Origin: Rhabdornis inornatus
Taxonomy: Eukaryota; Chordata; Aves; Passeriformes; Rhabdornithidae
Length of the DNA stretch: 64,000 bases
NCBI GenBank assembly: GCA_013397075.1
Contig: VWZS01007625.1
Span: 690,676-754,675 of the forward strand
Direction of reading: 5' to 3'
Below are positions 49,242 through 61,702 of the stretch, in pieces (positions within the stretch are counted from its first letter, which is position 1; the number at the start of each line of letters is the position of its first letter). A program made the position numbers and the translations under genes. Under the pieces are notes generated by a model. It saw only the letters and a program-made list of their open reading frames with translations, had not been told where the DNA came from and did not search any database.

Positions 49242-52200
49242 GTAATAAAAATGTGAGTGTTGCTTAACAAGGTTATACAATTAAAAGATGTTGAACTGAA
49301 TTTAATATGCTTACTGTTATTCAGAGACTTGAAGGAAGGATTAGGTTTACACTTATTTGAGCATAAAACAATAATAAAAGCTGTATAGGTTTCTTAGATC
49401 TGTTTTAAGTTTAAGAATGTTGTATATTGTAACATCAAGAAATAAGCCTTTGTAACTATAATTCAGGGCATCTAAATAAGGCATGCAGTCTTGAACAGTG
49501 TTTAAATAACTGAAGTGTGAGCCAGCCAGGCTTTTGGCCTCAGGTCTTTAGCAGCATCTCCAGGTTGTATGGAATTAAAAGTGTCAGTTTGGGAAATCAG
49601 ACTGTAATTTGGGATTCTGGGCATCTAGGCAGATTGAGAAATACAGTCTGGAGAGAATAAAAGGTGCAAAGGTTCACCTGGCTATTAAACTTCAGACTGC
49701 AATTGCTGAATTTCCTCACCTTCCATCTCTGGAATTAGAGTGCTGGGTCATGCCAGCTAATATCCAAACTAAGTGAAAAGAGCATTTAAGGATTTACAGT
49801 TATACTCCTTTTGTAAAACATACTTTTCCTAAGAAATGGTGTCTTGAAGTCAGAGAACAGTCTCACAAACCCAGTGTATGGGCAGAGCAGGGTTTTTCTG
49901 TTCCTTCAGGCTGTTGGAGCAGCAGGGAAAACCTTTGGGCTGAAGTTGGTGATGCTGTACATGCTGCAGGTTTGAGCAGCCTCTACACCACACAGAGCTG
50001 CAGGTCAGGGCTGAGTCTTGGCTGTAAGTCATATCAGAGGGATGTTCTAGAAGGAAAGAAAGCACAGATAAAGCAAACATAGCAGGAATAGTTACAGGCC
50101 TATGGAAAGTGTAAGATGATTTCACTGGAGCTTGTGAACAGCTTGAAAATATCTATTGTGTAATTTAAAAGATGGTTTTTCTTGCTGTACTGGGTTTTAG
50201 GCCATCAGAATGGCCTAATATATGCAATATGGTACACACTATACAGGCAGGCTGGGAATTTTGGCTTCAGTTTATCTAATATAAAAAACAGGTACTTGAC
50301 AAGGACCCAAAAAAAAAAGCTACAATGGGCAGATGCTGAAAGTGTTCTTGCTTCTTGGTGGTGTTTGGGAAGCAGGAACCCAGCTCTCACATTTCTAATG
50401 CCAGTCTTTCTCTTGTGTGTTCACCAAGTTTGGGTGAAACGTGCAGGTGGGAGAGACATGGTGATGAAAATGAAAATACTAAAATACTACACAAGTAATT
50501 CCTTACTGCTGCTTTGCAATTTTAAAAGGTTTTCCCTTTATGTCTTTGATACAAGAATAACCTGAAAGCTAACATTGGGATAATTTAAACTTTTGTGCAG
50601 AAACTTTTAAGAGAGTGTTAAGTTGTGAGTTAATTCTTTTAGTTGAGTGTTTCTTCTGAGTGATGCTTTTTCTGTCAGCCTTGACTGGTGTGAATTAAAT
50701 TTCCCTTGACTGTACATGGCAGGCTGGTAATTAGTAACACGTGACTGCAGTGCACAGTTGGTGTCACATTTGTGGGGTGCTCTGGTGTAAGGTTCATATG
50801 GGAAAATTCAGGTAGACTAAATTCATGCTTACAGTGAGTTATTGTCAATTTTAGACATCCCAGTTTCAAAAAGGAAGTCTTACTTTACTAATAAAGATGT
50901 GCAAAACCTAGGAGTTGATAATGATTGCATTGATCTGTTGCCTGATGGTTCTTCACAATGAGCAGTAAACTTTAGTCTAGTTTGGAAAAATACCTGTCAG
51001 GCAGGTGACAGACAAGGTGCCACATTATTGTGTGGCCTGTGGTCTTGGCTCATTCCCACCAGCTGTGGAGGCTCTGCCAGCTCCCAAGAGGAGAATGTTG
51101 GCTCTGCTGCTGCTCCAGCTGCCCCTTGCTGTGGAGGCGGCTGTCCTCCTGGCTGACCCGCTGGCTCTTCCGTCATCCCACAGATTAGCTGAAGATCTCC
51201 AGGAGAAAGAGCCTGGAGCAGGATAGGACAGTGAAGCACAGGTTCAGAAAAGATGCAGTTCTGCAGCAGAGCTGTCAGTGACACAGCAGAGCAGTGACAG
51301 CAGCTTTGTGTTACCTGTCCTTGACTCACTCCTGTGTGTGCTCAGCCTCATGAGCTGTTTCTGCTCTGGGGATGTAAAACGGTTTAAATATTCTTTATCT
51401 CTTTTGGTGCTCCCACTCCTTGCTTCTCAACTTCCAAGTCCATAAAGGATATTTTCTGCACTGCTGTTTTCTGTTAGTTAATCTCTCCTACTGAGTCTGA
51501 TTCTACTCTTACAAAATCCCAATCCTCTTGGCAAATCACATATTTCACTCTTGCCCTTCTCTCCTGATTGCTGCCAGTTGCCTTTTCAGCTCATTTTTCA
51601 AGGGGCTCTTTGTATTTTTGGGGAACTATTCTGTAATTGCATGTAAGAAGTGCGGCCGTTTGTCTGATCATTTTTATTCTGGGTGAAAAGAGTTCATCAT
51701 CCAGTATCATTGCTGCAGGTAACATGATTTGCTATAGGAAATACTACTTGTATATTATCAGAAAATAGAGAATAGTGTGGGAGTAGGTCACAGGTAGTGC
51801 ACAGACAGGGCTCAGCATGTCTGGCACATGAGGATTTTGCTGGGGATGTGGAGAGGGATGGGAGCAGCAGTAGCACAGTTTGAGCAGAGTGACCCTTGCC
51901 TTGAGAGGTTTGGTGTGTGGTTGGTGACCAGGCAGTTTTGGGAAGCCAGGTGCTCTCAACACCCACACACAGCTGTGTGGGGCACTCAGTACCTGCAGCT
52001 GATAACAGATTTATAAAAACCTCTGCTTTCAAAATGCTGCCCTGTTTGTATGAACACTCAGCTTTGGGTTTCTGGTGGCAGGCACGGGTTCTGTCAGTGA
52101 GATTTGCAATCTGTCCTGGCCTTTCTGGGCTCTAGGTGGGTGGTTGGGACAGTGTCACCCTGATGTCAGGCTAGCTGGCAGGGTCAGACACTGCCAGTGT

Positions 52201-55200
52201 CACTCTGTGACAGATCTTTGGTTCCCATTCTCTCAGTCCATTAGTTCTAAAAGACTTTCTGCTGCAGCTGTTTGATGCACCGTGCTGCCAGCAGGAGTGA
52301 CAGATGTCAGAGTAACCTCTACCCCTCGTGGCCCTGTTCAGACTGACCCTTGCAATTTCCATGCAGTACATCAGCCACACCCTGCTTCCCTGCAGTGCTG
52401 TCTGCCTGATGGATCAGCACCCTCAGGGAGAGAAAAGGCAATTGTAAATCCCACAGTGTTTGAGTTGGTACAACAGAGGGACAAATGAGCTCCAAAGTTA
52501 CCCAGACAGTGGCTTTGTGGCCTGACACAAAGGCTGTTCCCAGGACTGGCCTGCAGCCTCTCCTGGAGAGCACTGGGGGGTTATAGATAGCTGTGTCACT
52601 GTTATCTGCTGCTTGATAGAAACTGGTTTTGTGCCAACATGTCCACACCTCTGCAGCCTTACCCTCTGGCACAGTTTAGAGCTGTCTGAAGGCTGCTGGA
52701 AGTAAGTGCTGCCTGGAAAACTCTGCTTCCTTCAGGTCCTTCCCGGAGCTTCTGAGCTTCTGGACATGTGTGGTCTGCTTCTGAGAGGCCTGCAGTGTCT
52801 ACGGGGTTACATTCATGGTACAGGGAGGTTTTGCTTTATTTGGAAGGGAATGAAGGAAGAAGTTCATGGATCAAGGGACAAAAGTCCAGACAGCCAGGAG
52901 ATATTAATTTGAAAGTCCTTATCTTACTGCGTGGCCTTTAACTTCTGGAGGCACAAGGTAAGTGAGAAGCTCTCTACCCAGACAAGAGTACTGGTAGCTC
53001 TGATCTGAGGTTCTCCCCACTTCAGAGACAGCTCCAAAGTGGGCAGTTTTCCATTCCTTTTTGCATCTACAGCAGCAAAGTCACAGAACCAGTTCCAGGC
53101 TATGCACTGGTTGTTCATGGTGACATCAGTTTCAGGTTTGGGATCTGGTTTCCTTGATGTTTATCTGCATATTGTGGCCTGAGCCAGAGCCTACTGAAAC
53201 AGGAAAAAAAGATTACTGCTGGCTTCACAGTCCAGACACTCCAGATCTCGGGGCATTCCTGTTGAGCACTGGGAGAGCAGAGGAAGGGCCTCCTTTTAGA
53301 TAAGTATGAGAGGTTGTGTGGTTTTGTTTTTAAAACAAAAACAAAAACCAAGCTTTGGGAGTGTTTTCGGCTATAGGAGAAACTTCTGCTGAAGGGACAA
53401 AGGGCTGGAGAGCATCAATGGCTTTGTCTCCCACTGATGTTCCTGGTGGGAAGCAGCATGGAGGTTACCCCTGGAGCTCTGCATGTGTGATGGGCAGTTT
53501 GTGCCCCACTCAGTGGGGTGAGGGCAGCCAGCCAGGGAGGAGAGTGGGGAGGAGGAGACTGCTCCAGTGATTCCCAGTGCCAGGGTGGAGCTGCTGAGGG
53601 GCAGCAGCCCGTGTGTTACTGTGCAGTGGCACTGGGGATGTGAGGGGTGAGGAAAGGAGAGGGAACTGATAGGGAAGAGGGATGGAAGAGTGGAGGAAGT
53701 GGTTCCAGCAGAGAAGAAAGGAGGTGGAGGTGGAATGCTAGCTCAGAAAGCATCTGGGGATTACTGGGAAATGCATCCTCTCTCGCTGGAAAACCTGTCT
53801 GGGTCTGTCTTGCTGCTGGACATGCTGCATGGGGCTGCTGTATAACTGGGGGGATTGCTGAACCCCTGCCCTGCCCAGCAGGCACCTGTGACACTTGTGG
53901 CTGTCAGAAATGAGCAGTCACACTGGGCCATCTGAAAATTGTGGTCACAGCCCCAGCTTTGTCAGGGGCTGGGCTCTGGCTGGACTGTCTCCATCAGAAA
54001 GTATCCAAAATTCACACAGATCACCTGGAGCATTGCTCACTTTGGTTAGTCCAAGTCAATTCAAAATGAAATACTATCTTTTGATCCTCCTTACAAACAA
54101 ACATTTTCAAATTTCTTTGGCAGAAACAACCTTTTTTTCCCACATGGAAAATTCCTATTTTCTCAGAAACTGAAAATCTCCCCTATGGAAAATTTCCAAT
54201 GAGCTCCAATTCGAAACCTTGATGCCAGAAAACATCTAGCAGGCATTAGCAGAGGGTGACTCAGGGTGTCATGTGTCATTTAATTCTGGCTAGGGCAACA
54301 TAGCCACAGGACTTTGAGAACACGAGGAGGCTCTCAGCATCCCTAACTCAGTATTCAGTAGGCAATCCACCAAAACCACATATGCAGAACAGGGAAAAAG
54401 TGTTATAATAACACTTCAGTTTTTAAAGCTCAGATCTGCTCAGAAGCTGGGAAAATATCAGATGCACTATCTCTGCTTCCTCTTTCTGACTTCCAAATCC
54501 AGTATGTTTGTGTTACAAGAAGATGCTTTTATTTTGTATTTTTATGTTTTTAGCAGATAGTTTCACCACCCAATGGTCTGAGAGGTTTCCTGCTCTTACA
54601 AGCAGAAAAATTATCTGGTATTTTGTAGGTACAATAGACTTGAAGTTTGTTCTGTTGTTGCACAAGAAACAGTCTCCAGTCCTTCTCCAGCAGCTCTGCT
54701 GCTGCTTTCCTACTCAGAAAAGAGACCAGCTGGCTGAGACAGTATTTTTCCCCTCAGCAGAAAAAGGGTGTGGGATACGAGTCTGTTTCAAAAGGTAACT
54801 TAGAGTCTATTCATCACAACAGAAAGTCAATAAAAGGCAATAAATTCTATTTATCACTAATTTCACTTTGAGTATGAAGGACAGATTTCTTCTGCCCAAA
54901 CACAACTGTGAATTTTTGGGGGCACATAATTTATTTTTCTTAAAGTTAAACCATTAGTAATTTAAAGATGTTAATTTTTTACTATTCTAAAAGTATTTGT
55001 TGCAGCTGAACTAAATTTGGTTTGATTTTTGAATCTTCAAATTTGTTGACTTTTATCTGCAACCTTAAGAATGCAATGCAAGATGGGCTCTAACCAAATG
55101 TCCTTACCAATGTACTTGATCCTGCCTTGTGCAGGTCTTTGATGCTGTTTGCCTCAGAGCCTTCTATTCAAGGCAAGACTTGAATTTTTAATGTAAAAGA

Positions 55201-55799
55201 GAAGCAGAAACCAAAAAAAAAAATCCTTTTAGAATAAGAAAGAACTACTGAAAAACCTCTTTCATGTCCTCTATGCATTATAAAAAGGGAAGAAAAAAAG
55301 TAATCCAAAGGTTCTTCGCCCCCTGACTTTGAAGGTCTCCTTTCATGATCTCTTCAAGCAGTTCTCTGTAGGTTTTTTTGGGTTTTCTCTAGTGTGAGCC
55401 TTCCCCACAAAGAAACAGATGAATAACGTTTGTCTTGTTTGTCATTATATAAAATACAAAGCTTTACATTCCTGCCTCTCAGATGCAGCCTTGAGCTGAT
55501 ATTTGCACTTTGCAACAACAGACAAAATCCTACTGCCTTTTCCTGTTGCAGTCTTGGTTTTGAGAGTGATAAAAATGAAAGTCAAAATGGGATTCCAGCA
55601 TTTAGGACCCATTTCATTTCTCAGAGGCATGGAGTTGGAAACCCTGAGCATTTCATTGCTCGTGCAGAAAGACCAATGTTTTGTGAAGGAAGTTTTGTTT
55701 CTACACAGTTGAGCATGGTTGCAGCCTCATAATGGCAAGATTTCCACCTGAGCAGCTGTTGGCAGTTCTGCAGTGTTCACTTAGCCTGTTATTTTTTCT

Positions 55800-55824
55800 A
55801 AATATATAAATATAAATATAAATA
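55800..55824. repeat. ATAAAT simple repeat
   Basis: Short AT-only tandem run, seen directly. Confidence 0.85.
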
Positions 55825-58800
55825 GGAATTGAGAAAGAAAAAAGGTAAAAAGTAATAGGAAGTTAAGTGATGCAGGATGATACGAAAGCTCAGAGTGTTC
55901 CTTGTTTATCTTGTATATCTACACTGAGTGCACTATTGCATAATGTCACAGGGGCTGGATATTTTCTCCAGTGTAGTGATGCATTTTAATTAAATTCACT
56001 GCTTAAAGTGCAGTTATTCATTAAAGGTACCCAGTTGTCCTGAAAGGCATGCTGACCTTGGATACCCAATCTTCTGAAGAGGACTGTTAGGGATATGAAC
56101 TAAATGAACATTATTTCAATAATTCACAGACAAAAAACATGGAGAGCTTCTTGAGCAGTTGACTGCATTCATGTGTGCTGTTCACCTTGCCAGTCCCTCT
56201 GAAAGTTTCCAAGTCACACTGTTGCCTGTCTGACAGGAGCAAAGCAAGGCAGGTATGTCCCCCTCTCACAGAATCTGGACTTTGGCTCTTGTACCTCCGC
56301 CCCCCAGGGACAGGGTGGGAGCCCTTGGGCACTCCTGCATCACCTCTGAAGGGTGTTTTCGCTAGGGAAGCAAGCAGACACAAAAGCTCTGCAAAATTCA
56401 AGCTGCATTTTTCAACAACAAAGAATGTACAGTTCTCAGCTAACAATAAAACATCTGTTTGTTTCCATGCTCCTATTTTTTTGTTTTCCACTGCTCAAGT
56501 GCTCTCTGTGTTGAGGTTGAATCCTTCAGGCCCCAGTAGATGTCTTCCCTGGAACAGAAAGGCCCTGTTTCTTCCTAGAATTTTCTGCCTTTGTCTAGCC
56601 TCGGTGTAAAATATCCTTTGCTGCAGAACTGTGTTTCTTATTTCTCTCATCTGCCCAAAGTTACTTTCTTTCTGAAATTTTTTCTTTTATCTTCTCAGAT
56701 CCAGCACTATGACTTTGATCTTGTTTTCTTTTGCTGGTGTTATCCCATCATCAGGCAGTGAGAGACAGACAAGAAAACTGGCTTTATCAGGAAGACAGTT
56801 ATTCTTTTGTTCTCCAGGATTACAAAGGGCTTGGCTTCTAATGGTCTTTACTCAACCTGTGCATGGATAAGCAGGTAAAAGACACCACTGTCTTTACTGA
56901 GCACAAGGAACAGGGGGCAATAGGCAGTGAAAGATGGGCAAGAGACAAAGAAGCAAACAATTAGGTTTCAAACAAATAAATTTGATTGAAGAAGTTTTCC
57001 CACCTCCTGAAGTATCAATGAAGCTGTTAACAGCTCAGTCTATTTTGGAAATATAAACTGCAGCCCCAAATCTGAGTGTGTTTCAATGCAGGTAAAGGTT
57101 TGGAAAAGCATGACACGTTTTTTGGCTTTGCCAAGGTTGTGTAATCTCCTGCTGTCTAGGAAGTGGTGATCAAAGAAAGGCTGTCTTGGGGGGCTGCAAG
57201 TGTCTGCTGGGTAAGTAAAGTGAGGGATGTGTAAAGGTCAGAGTGCTCTGTTGATAAGGGGATGCACTGAAAGGGCAGAAGAACCACAGAGGATTTCCTG
57301 TGTCATTACAGCAGGTGCTGTAGGAAACTGAGAGAATAGCTGAACAAAGCACACTGCAAGGATGACAGGCTATTTAAAGCAAAGTGTGGGAATAATGAAT
57401 CATCCCTATTTATCAAAGTGCAGGAAAAGAGATTTCTGCCTCAGTTAATTTCTCAATGGGGTATAAGGTGGCCTTTAACAAAGGGGGGGAAAATCTAAAT
57501 TCCATTTAATTTCCTTTAGCCCAAGCAACCAAAATTTAGACTACAGAAGCTACCAGTTACGTAACATTGTTACAAAAAAAATCAGTATTTTCCAGGAGTC
57601 TGGAGTTGAATCTGTCCCTGTAATCAGAGCGATGTGTTGCTTGGTTGTAAACAAACAGGTCTGTTCTCAGGAGTGTTCATCAGATACTCAAATTTAAACA
57701 GCATCAGTGAAACATTAGAGAAACATCTCATTTGGCCTTATTTGGAACAGATCATTCCCATGGAATAGGTGAGGTATTAATTTGGGAATTTACTGTGTTT
57801 GGTGTTCCTTGTTGAAAGTTTGGCTTCCCAAAAGTAATGGTTCCTTGGGGGAAGACCTTGCCAATGCCTCAAAACAATCTGTTTTGTGTGGATTTCTGCT
57901 TCAGACCCTCTGCTATGTTAAGTGGACTCTTTGGCCATCAGAAGCTTTTCCAAAGTGGCAAGTTACTACTTATTATTCTGGTAGGAAATCAGGTTACACA
58001 TGTTGGTTGCCTCAAGTGCCCAGCACTTCCCACAGGTGGTGCTGTCAGAAATAATCCTCCTTAGCAAGGCAGGCTGGTGCTGTGAGGAGAGCTCACCCCT
58101 CCTGGAGACTGCCCATATGCTCTGTTACTGTCCATCTGCTGCTATGAACAGAAACTTCCAAGAAATGGAAGGCTGGTAATGTGCACAGTGTGAGGTTGTG
58201 TGTAGGGATAGGTTAATGTTGATATCACTGGTGCTTGGTCACCTAGGTGATGGATCTGGCTGCCATAGTAACCTGCAGGCTGCATTGCTCATCAAATACC
58301 AATTCTTACAAATAGGATTGTTTTAAGGTGCCATTGCCCTGTCTGTTGCCCTTTTAAAATTTTTATATGAGTTGTAAGATGAGATTTTGGAGTACAGGTT
58401 TTATTCTCTGTTTTTTCCTTGAAATTGTGTCCTGGAAAACACATGGTGTTTATGCCCAAACTTTGAGCTTAGAATAGAGATGTTCAGAAAAACCCATATC
58501 ACTTTTCACCTTCTGAAGTCTTGCTTAGGCCCATCCTTCACTGTGGAAGATGATGTTCTAGAGGAGTTAGAGCCAGTTCAATAGATCTATCCTAGGCATC
58601 CACATGGACCTCTCACATTCTTGTGCCATCATGCAAACCTGCAGCCATGTGCTGTGCCAGGGTCACGTGTGGAATGTGGATATTCTGTGTATGGCTTGGG
58701 GTGCATTGTGGAGCACTGCAACCTCTCTCTTCTGCCCCAGAAAAGAAGGAATTTTAATACATACAGTGCTTTCAGCTCGTGAATAGTGCAGTATGTTCAT

Positions 58801-59033
58801 CCAGGGATCTACCTGATATGCTGCTGGGTTCATACAGCAGCACATTATGGGGTGTCTCACTGAGATTGTGAAAGATGGGTCAGCAGTCACAAGGGCACAG
58901 AGTGGGAGAGCAGCTCGTAAAAGCATTGATTTTTCTTTTTGATCACTCTAAAAGAGTTGTCTGTCTGTTTTCAGGAGTCCCACACTGTGTTGTCTTTTCT
59001 ACTTGGACAATATTGGTAGTAGGAGATTTTAAA

Positions 59034-59061
59034 ATTCCTATATATTTTTAAATATAGGAAT
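59034..59061. repeat. AT-rich inverted repeat with 10-bp arms
   Basis: ATTCCTATAT at 59034-59043 pairs with ATATAGGAAT at 59052-59061 across an 8-nt loop. A direct copy of the left arm and loop (AATTCCTATATATTTTTA) recurs at 59086-59103. Confidence 0.85.
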
Positions 59062-61417
59062 TAAGAATATATATTATATGTATTTAATTCCTATATATTT
59101 TTAATTCCTTAAATAAAGAGATTTTTAAGTTTCTCTTGGCAGAGCAGGATGGGACAAGGGGGAGTATGTCATGATGACTTGTGGAGGGACAAACTGGCAT
59201 ATCCTTCACAATGTGACCTGACTGAACAGATTTTCTGCTTTCTGGAAAATTTTACAAGGCATAAATAAAACCCTGGAAAAACACTGATGAAATCAAACCT
59301 ACAAGTGATTAAAAATGAGACTGCCAACTTTCTGTCTCACACAAGGGCACTGCAGGATTACCATGAAGGCAGAATAGGGCCAATATGTGCACCCCAGGAG
59401 TGCACCAAGACAAATTTCAATATAAATGGGGAACCACAACATACAGCAGCCCATTTCTTAGAAGCAAATTTGTGGCAACACCCCAAAGAGTAACCCCAGT
59501 CATGCCTGAAACATTCAGGAGCGTGTTCTGGTGTCCCACCCTACTGTACTGAAACTTCTTTGCCTGCCTGTGGCACAACCAACTGTGCAGCTGTTGATGC
59601 AGCTGTATTGGGTGTTTTGAAAAAGCATGAGAGGAATATATGTTCATGGCACTCCAGCTGTAATATCAACCTGCAAATACTGGCTTTGGGCAATGACAGG
59701 ACTTAAACTGCTCTACAGACCAGCATCTTTGCTGGCAGAACAGGCACAAGCTGTGCCCACATGATCTGCCAGCTGATGGTTTCTCATGTGTGGGATGGAA
59801 GTGGAATACACATTCCCAGGAACGAGGGTGGTTGGTGGGCAGGGATATAGTTTGGTAGGCCTTGAAGATAAAACCACAGGGGAATGGAAGCTGCCATTCA
59901 AAGATGCTCTGTGCATGAAGTCAGCTGGATTTGCTCTGCCTACGCTCCAAAGAGAAGGGGGCTAGAGAAAGATTGTTGTGTGGTTTGGGCACTTAGTGGT
60001 GAACTGGGGCATATACTTCTGATTTGGATTGCCCTCATTCTTGGGCAGAAAGGTGTCAAGCAGTGTTAGGGGACAAGAAGAGAGTGTAGGGAGCTTGTTT
60101 CAGCTGTATGACTATTGGGCCCGTGTAATCAGCTGCATTAGAACTAATCCAAGTATTTTTTCATTGCTTGTCCATTTGCACTATTGACTTCTAAATGTGC
60201 TGGAGTCCAGTTGACCCCACGAGCCTCTTCTAATCAATGGGCAGCTCTCCTCCATGTCACATGCCAGTTCTCAAAGAAACAAGATCATTGAACATACGAC
60301 ATCATCACAGATGTCATCTTCATTCCCTTGTCCCTGGGACCTTCTGAACAGGAGCATGGCAATTACTGGATGTAGTTTAATTTGCTTGCTTTGGCTTTTA
60401 TTTCATTTGGGCTGCGAAGCTGAGGACTCTTAACACAGCAAGGTTAGATCAATTCTGCCAGCTGATGACTCCAAGCTTGCTTGAATTTGTATAACATGTG
60501 CTGATGCTGTAAACAGGAGTGGTTCTGTCTCTCACTGCAAACTCTTTGTCAGCTGTGTAATACTGAGATTTTGTTTGGTATTAACTGAGTTATGGGTATG
60601 ATGGGATATCACATGCTGCTGGGGGGGTGGCAGGTTCCTTCCATGCGAGCTGATCTGCAGCAGGTTTGGGTGTGATAGACCAGGTGTCCGAACAAAAGGA
60701 TTGTTCACTGAGTCACCCTCTCAAAGAAGAAGTCAGAACTGAGAATGTCCCAGCAGGTGTTTGCCATGTACACTTCAGTCTCTATTTAACATGCTGGCTG
60801 TGGGTTTGTTGTTCTTGTTTTTTCTCATCTTCTTGGTGTGTATTTTCAGGAGTGCATTCAGGCAAGGCACTGAAGTGTCCAATCTAAGGAACCAGGGCAA
60901 GCAGGAGGGTGTCTGCTGTGCAAATATTTTGGGCAATGACGGGGCATCGCACAGAAATTTCAACAGAGACAGAAGAAGTGAAAGAGGGCAGAGGAGGTTA
61001 AAGCTCTGTTTTGCAGTCCTGCACCTGGACAACAGGAAAGCCTCAATCTCCTAGGGATTATTAGTATCGTTAGTTATACTGTCCTGTGATAATTCATCCC
61101 TCTTGGGTTCAAGGTAATGATAGTTCTCTAAGAACGTAACATAAAATTTTGAGATGTTAATGGAGACGTGCTAATTAAAAGAGACAGCAGACTCACTCAG
61201 AGGATGTGGCTGTCATGGAACACCACAGTTGTTATATCTGAGCTTTCAAACAAGTTCTGCAACAGTCAGTCTACTGGCAGGAGATGACACTTTCTTTCCT
61301 CCTTCCCAGCCTAAACTCTGCTGGAGAACTGGTGCTGGTTTTCAGTGTCATGTTCCTTTCCCTTCAGTGTGTTCTGCTCTTGGCTGAGTGTGGTCACTCG
61401 CTCTTAACAAATCCTGA

Positions 61418-61702
61418 ATCATAGGATGGTGTGGGCTGGAAGGGACCTTAAACATCATCTCATTCCAACCCCCTTGCCACGGCAGGGACACCTTCCACCA
61501 TAGCAGAGCTTCATCTAACCTGGCCTTAAACATTCCAGGGATAGGTCTTCTGGAATTCCTCTGAGCAATCTGTTCCAATGCTTCACCATCCTAACAGTAA
61601 AGAATTTCTTCCTAACATCTAGTTTAAACTTGCCCTCTGTCTGTTTGAAGCCGTTACCCCATGTCCTGTCCCTCTGTACACTTGTAAATAGTCCCTACTG
61701 AA
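61418..61702 (-). mobile_element. CR1 LINE 3' end, minus orientation
   Basis: It starts with the reversed terminus ATCATAGGATGGTGTGGGCT and GGAAGGGACC. It continues through CCACGGCAGGGACACCTTCC, CTAACCTGGCCTTAAACATT, AAGAATTTCTTCCTAACATC and GAAGCCGTTACCCCATGTCC. A clear, fairly young-looking copy. Confidence 0.93.

Larger units (their letters stand above)
46701..53350. other. Downstream flank of CAB39, first part
   Basis: No assignable gene. It contains the exon-like segments at 47035-49241, a CR1 3' end at 48265-48510 and a moderately GC-rich stretch at 51000-53350. The ORFs are short and overlap on both strands. Confidence 0.5.
53351..61417. other. Downstream flank, second part: no assignable gene
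   Basis: Unique-looking intergenic sequence. It holds an ATAAAT run at 55800-55824, an AT-rich inverted repeat at 59034-59103 and isolated ORFs, the longest being 144 codons at 56175-56609, without recognisable domains. I searched by eye for ITM2C, the next gene in mammalian synteny, and did not find its membrane segment or BRICHOS domain. Confidence 0.5.

Noticed and set aside
56111..56609. Overlapping ORFs of 126 and 144 codons on opposite strands
   Set aside because: No ATG context, domain or splice support. Both strands being open suggests composition rather than coding.
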